A stretch of DNA of 64,000 bases from IMG/VR virus record IMGVR_UViG_3300027759_000002, positions 1 to 64,000 of that record. One strand, 5' to 3'. The notes under the pieces are model-generated. The model did no database searches and was not told the origin of the DNA. It was given only the letters and a program-made list of their open reading frames with translations. Shown one piece after another: positions 62,701 through 64,000 of the stretch. The stretch comes from a virus. The position numbers and the translations under genes are program-made. The first letter of the stretch is position 1; every line of letters starts with the position of its first letter.

Positions 62701-63978
62701 GCTAATGCTGCCTTTAATGCGGCCAATAACTCAACAGATACTTGGGTAAGAACACAAGCAAACGCAGCATACAATGCAGCCAATTCTGGTGCATCATTTG
62801 CTAATGGTGCCTTCATAACAGCCAATGCAGCATATGCTTGGGGCAATCATGCTTCTGCTGGATATGCAACAACAACTTATGTTGGTAATGCAATTGCAAA
62901 TCTTGTAAACTCTGCGCCAACAACGTTAGATACATTAAATGAATTGGCAACTGCGTTAGGTAACGATGCCAACTTTAGCACAACAATTGCAACATCAATA
63001 GGTGTAACCAACTCATTTGCAAACGGTGCATTTCTAAGAGCCAATGCGTCTTATATTGCACAAAATACCACAGCAACATTTGCTAATGCAGCTTTTATAA
63101 CTGCTAATGCATCATATACAGCACAAAATACAACTGCTGGATTTGCTAACGCATCTTACATAACAGCCAATTCTGGTGCATTATTTGCTAACAGTGCCTT
63201 TGTAACCGCTAATGCTTCTTATGCCTCTCAGAATACCACAGCATCATTTGCTAATGGTGCTTTCGATAAAGCAAACTCAGCTGCATCATTCGCTAACGGT
63301 GCCTTTGTAACTGCTAACGCAGCCTTCAATGCAGCTAACAATGCAACGGATCCGTGGGTTAGAAATCAAGCCAACAACGCATACAATACAGCTAACGCAG
63401 CTTTCATAGCAGCCAATACTGCCGGTGGTGCAGACACTTGGGCAAGAGCGCAAGCAAATGCGGCTTACAATAAAGCAAACACCAGTTCTACTGCAACATT
63501 AACAGGTTTTGTTGATGTGTTTACTGGCGATGGTTCAAATTCAGCATTCACTTTGTCAACAACACCAGACAGTGAAAACATAATCTTTGTTTCTGTACAA
63601 GGTGTGATGCAACCTAAAACTTCTTATAGTTTATCAGGAAACATTTTAACATTTGATTCTGTTCCACCAAACACAGCATACATTGAAGTCACAACATTAT
63701 CAGGTACAAATATAAGTTCTAGTAGTTTAATATATAGAACATATACAGGCAACAATACTGCAACAAACTTTACAGTAACCTCTGGTGTAAATGTAAACAA
63801 TTTACTTGTTGCAGAAAACGGTATTTTACAGAGACCAACTACAGACTACACAGTATCTGGTGCAAACGTAGTATTTGCAACTGCGCCTGCCACTGGTGTT
63901 GATATTCAAGTGCGTGAATTAGCAGTTACAGTATCTTCAGCTGAAACATTAAGCCCATTTTTATTAATGGGTGGATAA
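59725..63978 (+). CDS. long repeat-built tail fibre
   Basis: 1417 residues, largely several dozen copies of a 12-22 residue motif (SFANGAFVTANAS, AQNTTASFANGAF, ANNSTDTWVRTQANxAYDKAN), rich in Ala and Asn, expected to form a repetitive shaft. Compact beta inserts interrupt it: nt about 59900-60120, 60973-61260, 62266-62553 (the last two nearly identical), 62820-63010 (AWGNHASAGYA, TLDTLNELATALG) and the end 63505-63930. The tip ends LSPFLLMGG. Start MEFTYIGNQDKK follows the previous stop by one base. Host-range fibre candidate. Confidence 0.8.
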   Translation: MEFTYIGNQDKKDVRLAGSFANGAFVTANSAASFANAAFARANAAYAQANTGGNFTASPVSVYSDAFTANGATSTFNLSTTPSSENYIIAVVDGITQLRSTYTVTGNVVYFDTTFENGANVEITTITGGGAVDPYASNTANAAYATANAAFLQANNSSTDTWVRTQANTAYDKANSAASFANGSFVVANSTSIFANASFDRANAAYAQANNSTDTWVRSQANNAFDTANSSASFANASFVTANASYLSQNTTAIFSNAAFDRANAAYAQANNSTDTWVRGQANNSYDKANSAGSFANGAFVTANSAASFANGAFTTSNTADSKATSAGSFANGAFDRANSSYTTANSGSSFANSSFVTANAAASFANGAFTQANTGVTISSLAFNHANAAYAQANTSGGADTFARAQANAAFSTANLAYSTIITASNTAALYYITRNFIGDGNTNNFSISSNTSANSILVFDNGITQNPITDYSVTGNTIIFVDTPANGTIIQVRELLSNVPVVTDNSNSAFNRANSSYSTANAAFNAANNSTDTWVRGQANNAFAAANSSGNFANASFITSNSAAVFANGAFDKANAAFNAANNSTDTWVRTQANTAYTAANSAASFANGAFVQANNAGSFANGAFVGANAAASFANGAFDRANSSYGVANTGSSFANGAFVVANSAASFANASFIVANSAASFANGAFVTANASYTSQNITAGFANASYTTANAVYVSQNITAGLANASFVTANASYTAQNTTASFANGAFVTANASYVAQNITAGFANAAFVTANASYASQNTTASFANGAFITANASYTSQNTTASFANSAFVTANAAFNAANTGSADAYARSTANAAFVTANLAYSTIITASNTASVYYITRNFTGDGNTNTFSISSNTTANSILVFDNGITQNPLTDYSVTGNTITFVDTPANGTIIQVRELLSNVPVVTDNSNSAFVRANSAYATANAAFLQANNSTDSWVRTQANNAYDKANSAGSFANGAFITANAAFNAANNSTDTWVRTQANAAYNAANSGASFANGAFITANAAYAWGNHASAGYATTTYVGNAIANLVNSAPTTLDTLNELATALGNDANFSTTIATSIGVTNSFANGAFLRANASYIAQNTTATFANAAFITANASYTAQNTTAGFANASYITANSGALFANSAFVTANASYASQNTTASFANGAFDKANSAASFANGAFVTANAAFNAANNATDPWVRNQANNAYNTANAAFIAANTAGGADTWARAQANAAYNKANTSSTATLTGFVDVFTGDGSNSAFTLSTTPDSENIIFVSVQGVMQPKTSYSLSGNILTFDSVPPNTAYIEVTTLSGTNISSSSLIYRTYTGNNTATNFTVTSGVNVNNLLVAENGILQRPTTDYTVSGANVVFATAPATGVDIQVRELAVTVSSAETLSPFLLMGG
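60973..61260 (+). repeat. long direct repeat in the fibre gene, copy 1
   Basis: Near-identical to 62266-62553, offset 1293 nt (431 codons). It encodes YSTIITASNTAALYYITRNF through VPVVTDNSN. Both copies keep the reading frame, so it is a duplicated beta module. Confidence 0.85.
62266..62553 (+). repeat. long direct repeat in the fibre gene, copy 2
   Basis: Second copy of the 60973-61260 module, with scattered mostly conservative substitutions (for example ITQNPLTDY for ITQNPITDY). Confidence 0.85.
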
Positions 63979-63987
63979 GGAAAGAAC

Positions 63988-64000
63988 ATGGCAATCACAT
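63988..64000 (+). CDS. start of the next gene, cut by the window end
   Basis: ATG at 63988 follows AAGGAAAG by 5 nt and begins MAIT; too short to identify. MAI starts are used by another fibre gene here (56199). Confidence 0.5.

Noticed and set aside
59725-63978. Regular short repeats that could suggest a CRISPR array
   Set aside because: Repeats are in-frame, degenerate at the DNA level, variable in spacing and encode a fibre shaft.
1-64000. Search for tRNA genes, integrase, repressor or attachment sites
   Set aside because: None seen by eye; nothing in the window suggests a temperate lifestyle.

Overview
The window is a contiguous piece of a lytic, T4-like contractile-tailed phage (myovirus) genome, AT-rich and densely packed, with most genes separated by a few bases or overlapping (ATGA, TAATG). 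Markers that fix this assignment are gp32 (ssDNA-binding), gp59 (helicase loader), a gp33-like late transcription coactivator, PhoH, and a long run of T4 baseplate and tail genes (gp4, tail tube, gp26-like, gp48, gp53, gp27, gp5 pieces, gp25, gp6, gp7, gp8). A phage-borne, circularly permuted (two-piece) tmRNA with the tag ANDSQFALAA points to a host, or past gene donor, with permuted ssrA and proteobacterial-type tags. A Burkholderiales-like freshwater betaproteobacterium is my inference, not a demonstrated fact.

Layout. 1-10.9 kb: early/middle genes on the + strand. They comprise two AAA+ ATPases, a metallophosphoesterase, a sugar-nucleotide epimerase with a fresh internal duplication, PhoH, and many small conserved or membrane proteins. 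Three near-consensus sigma70-type promoters, each with a 17-nt spacer, drive them. 10.9-19.8 kb: an unusual, probably late-expressed cassette. It has a radical SAM/SPASM enzyme directly upstream of a protein with an Asn-Cys-rich segment, two unknown small genes, four tandem dioxygenase-type genes, a cobalamin-type radical SAM enzyme and a PD-(D/E)XK nuclease, then the permuted tmRNA and a fifth hydroxylase. 19.8-23.45 kb: a secreted beta-barrel-like outer membrane protein, a SleB-type cell-wall hydrolase, gp33-like, gp59, a HAD nucleotidase, and gp32 with repeats in its leader, closed by a strong terminator.

23.45-29.3 kb: a block on the - strand read as gp4, a gp2-like candidate, tail tube, tail assembly chaperone (gp26-like) with a likely -1 frameshift, a lysozyme-bearing tape-measure-like protein, and another virion protein. 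29.3-64 kb: the + strand baseplate and tail-fibre module. It contains gp48, gp53, gp27, a gp5 split into separate genes, gp25, gp6, gp7, gp8, a 2126-residue DUF4815-like protein, and a series of repeat-rich fibre genes, one with an S74-type chaperone end. The last gene is cut by the window end.

The best candidate for an undescribed system is the 10.9-19.8 kb cassette. It looks like a peptide or protein modification pathway (radical SAM/SPASM, B12-radical SAM and several Fe(II)/2-oxoglutarate hydroxylases) acting on the Asn-Cys-rich, possibly virion-associated protein encoded beside it. Octamers of the form NATAAATA, resembling T4 late promoters, precede this cassette and several tail genes, which fits the gp33-like gene. 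All calls are from reading the sequence; no database search was run.
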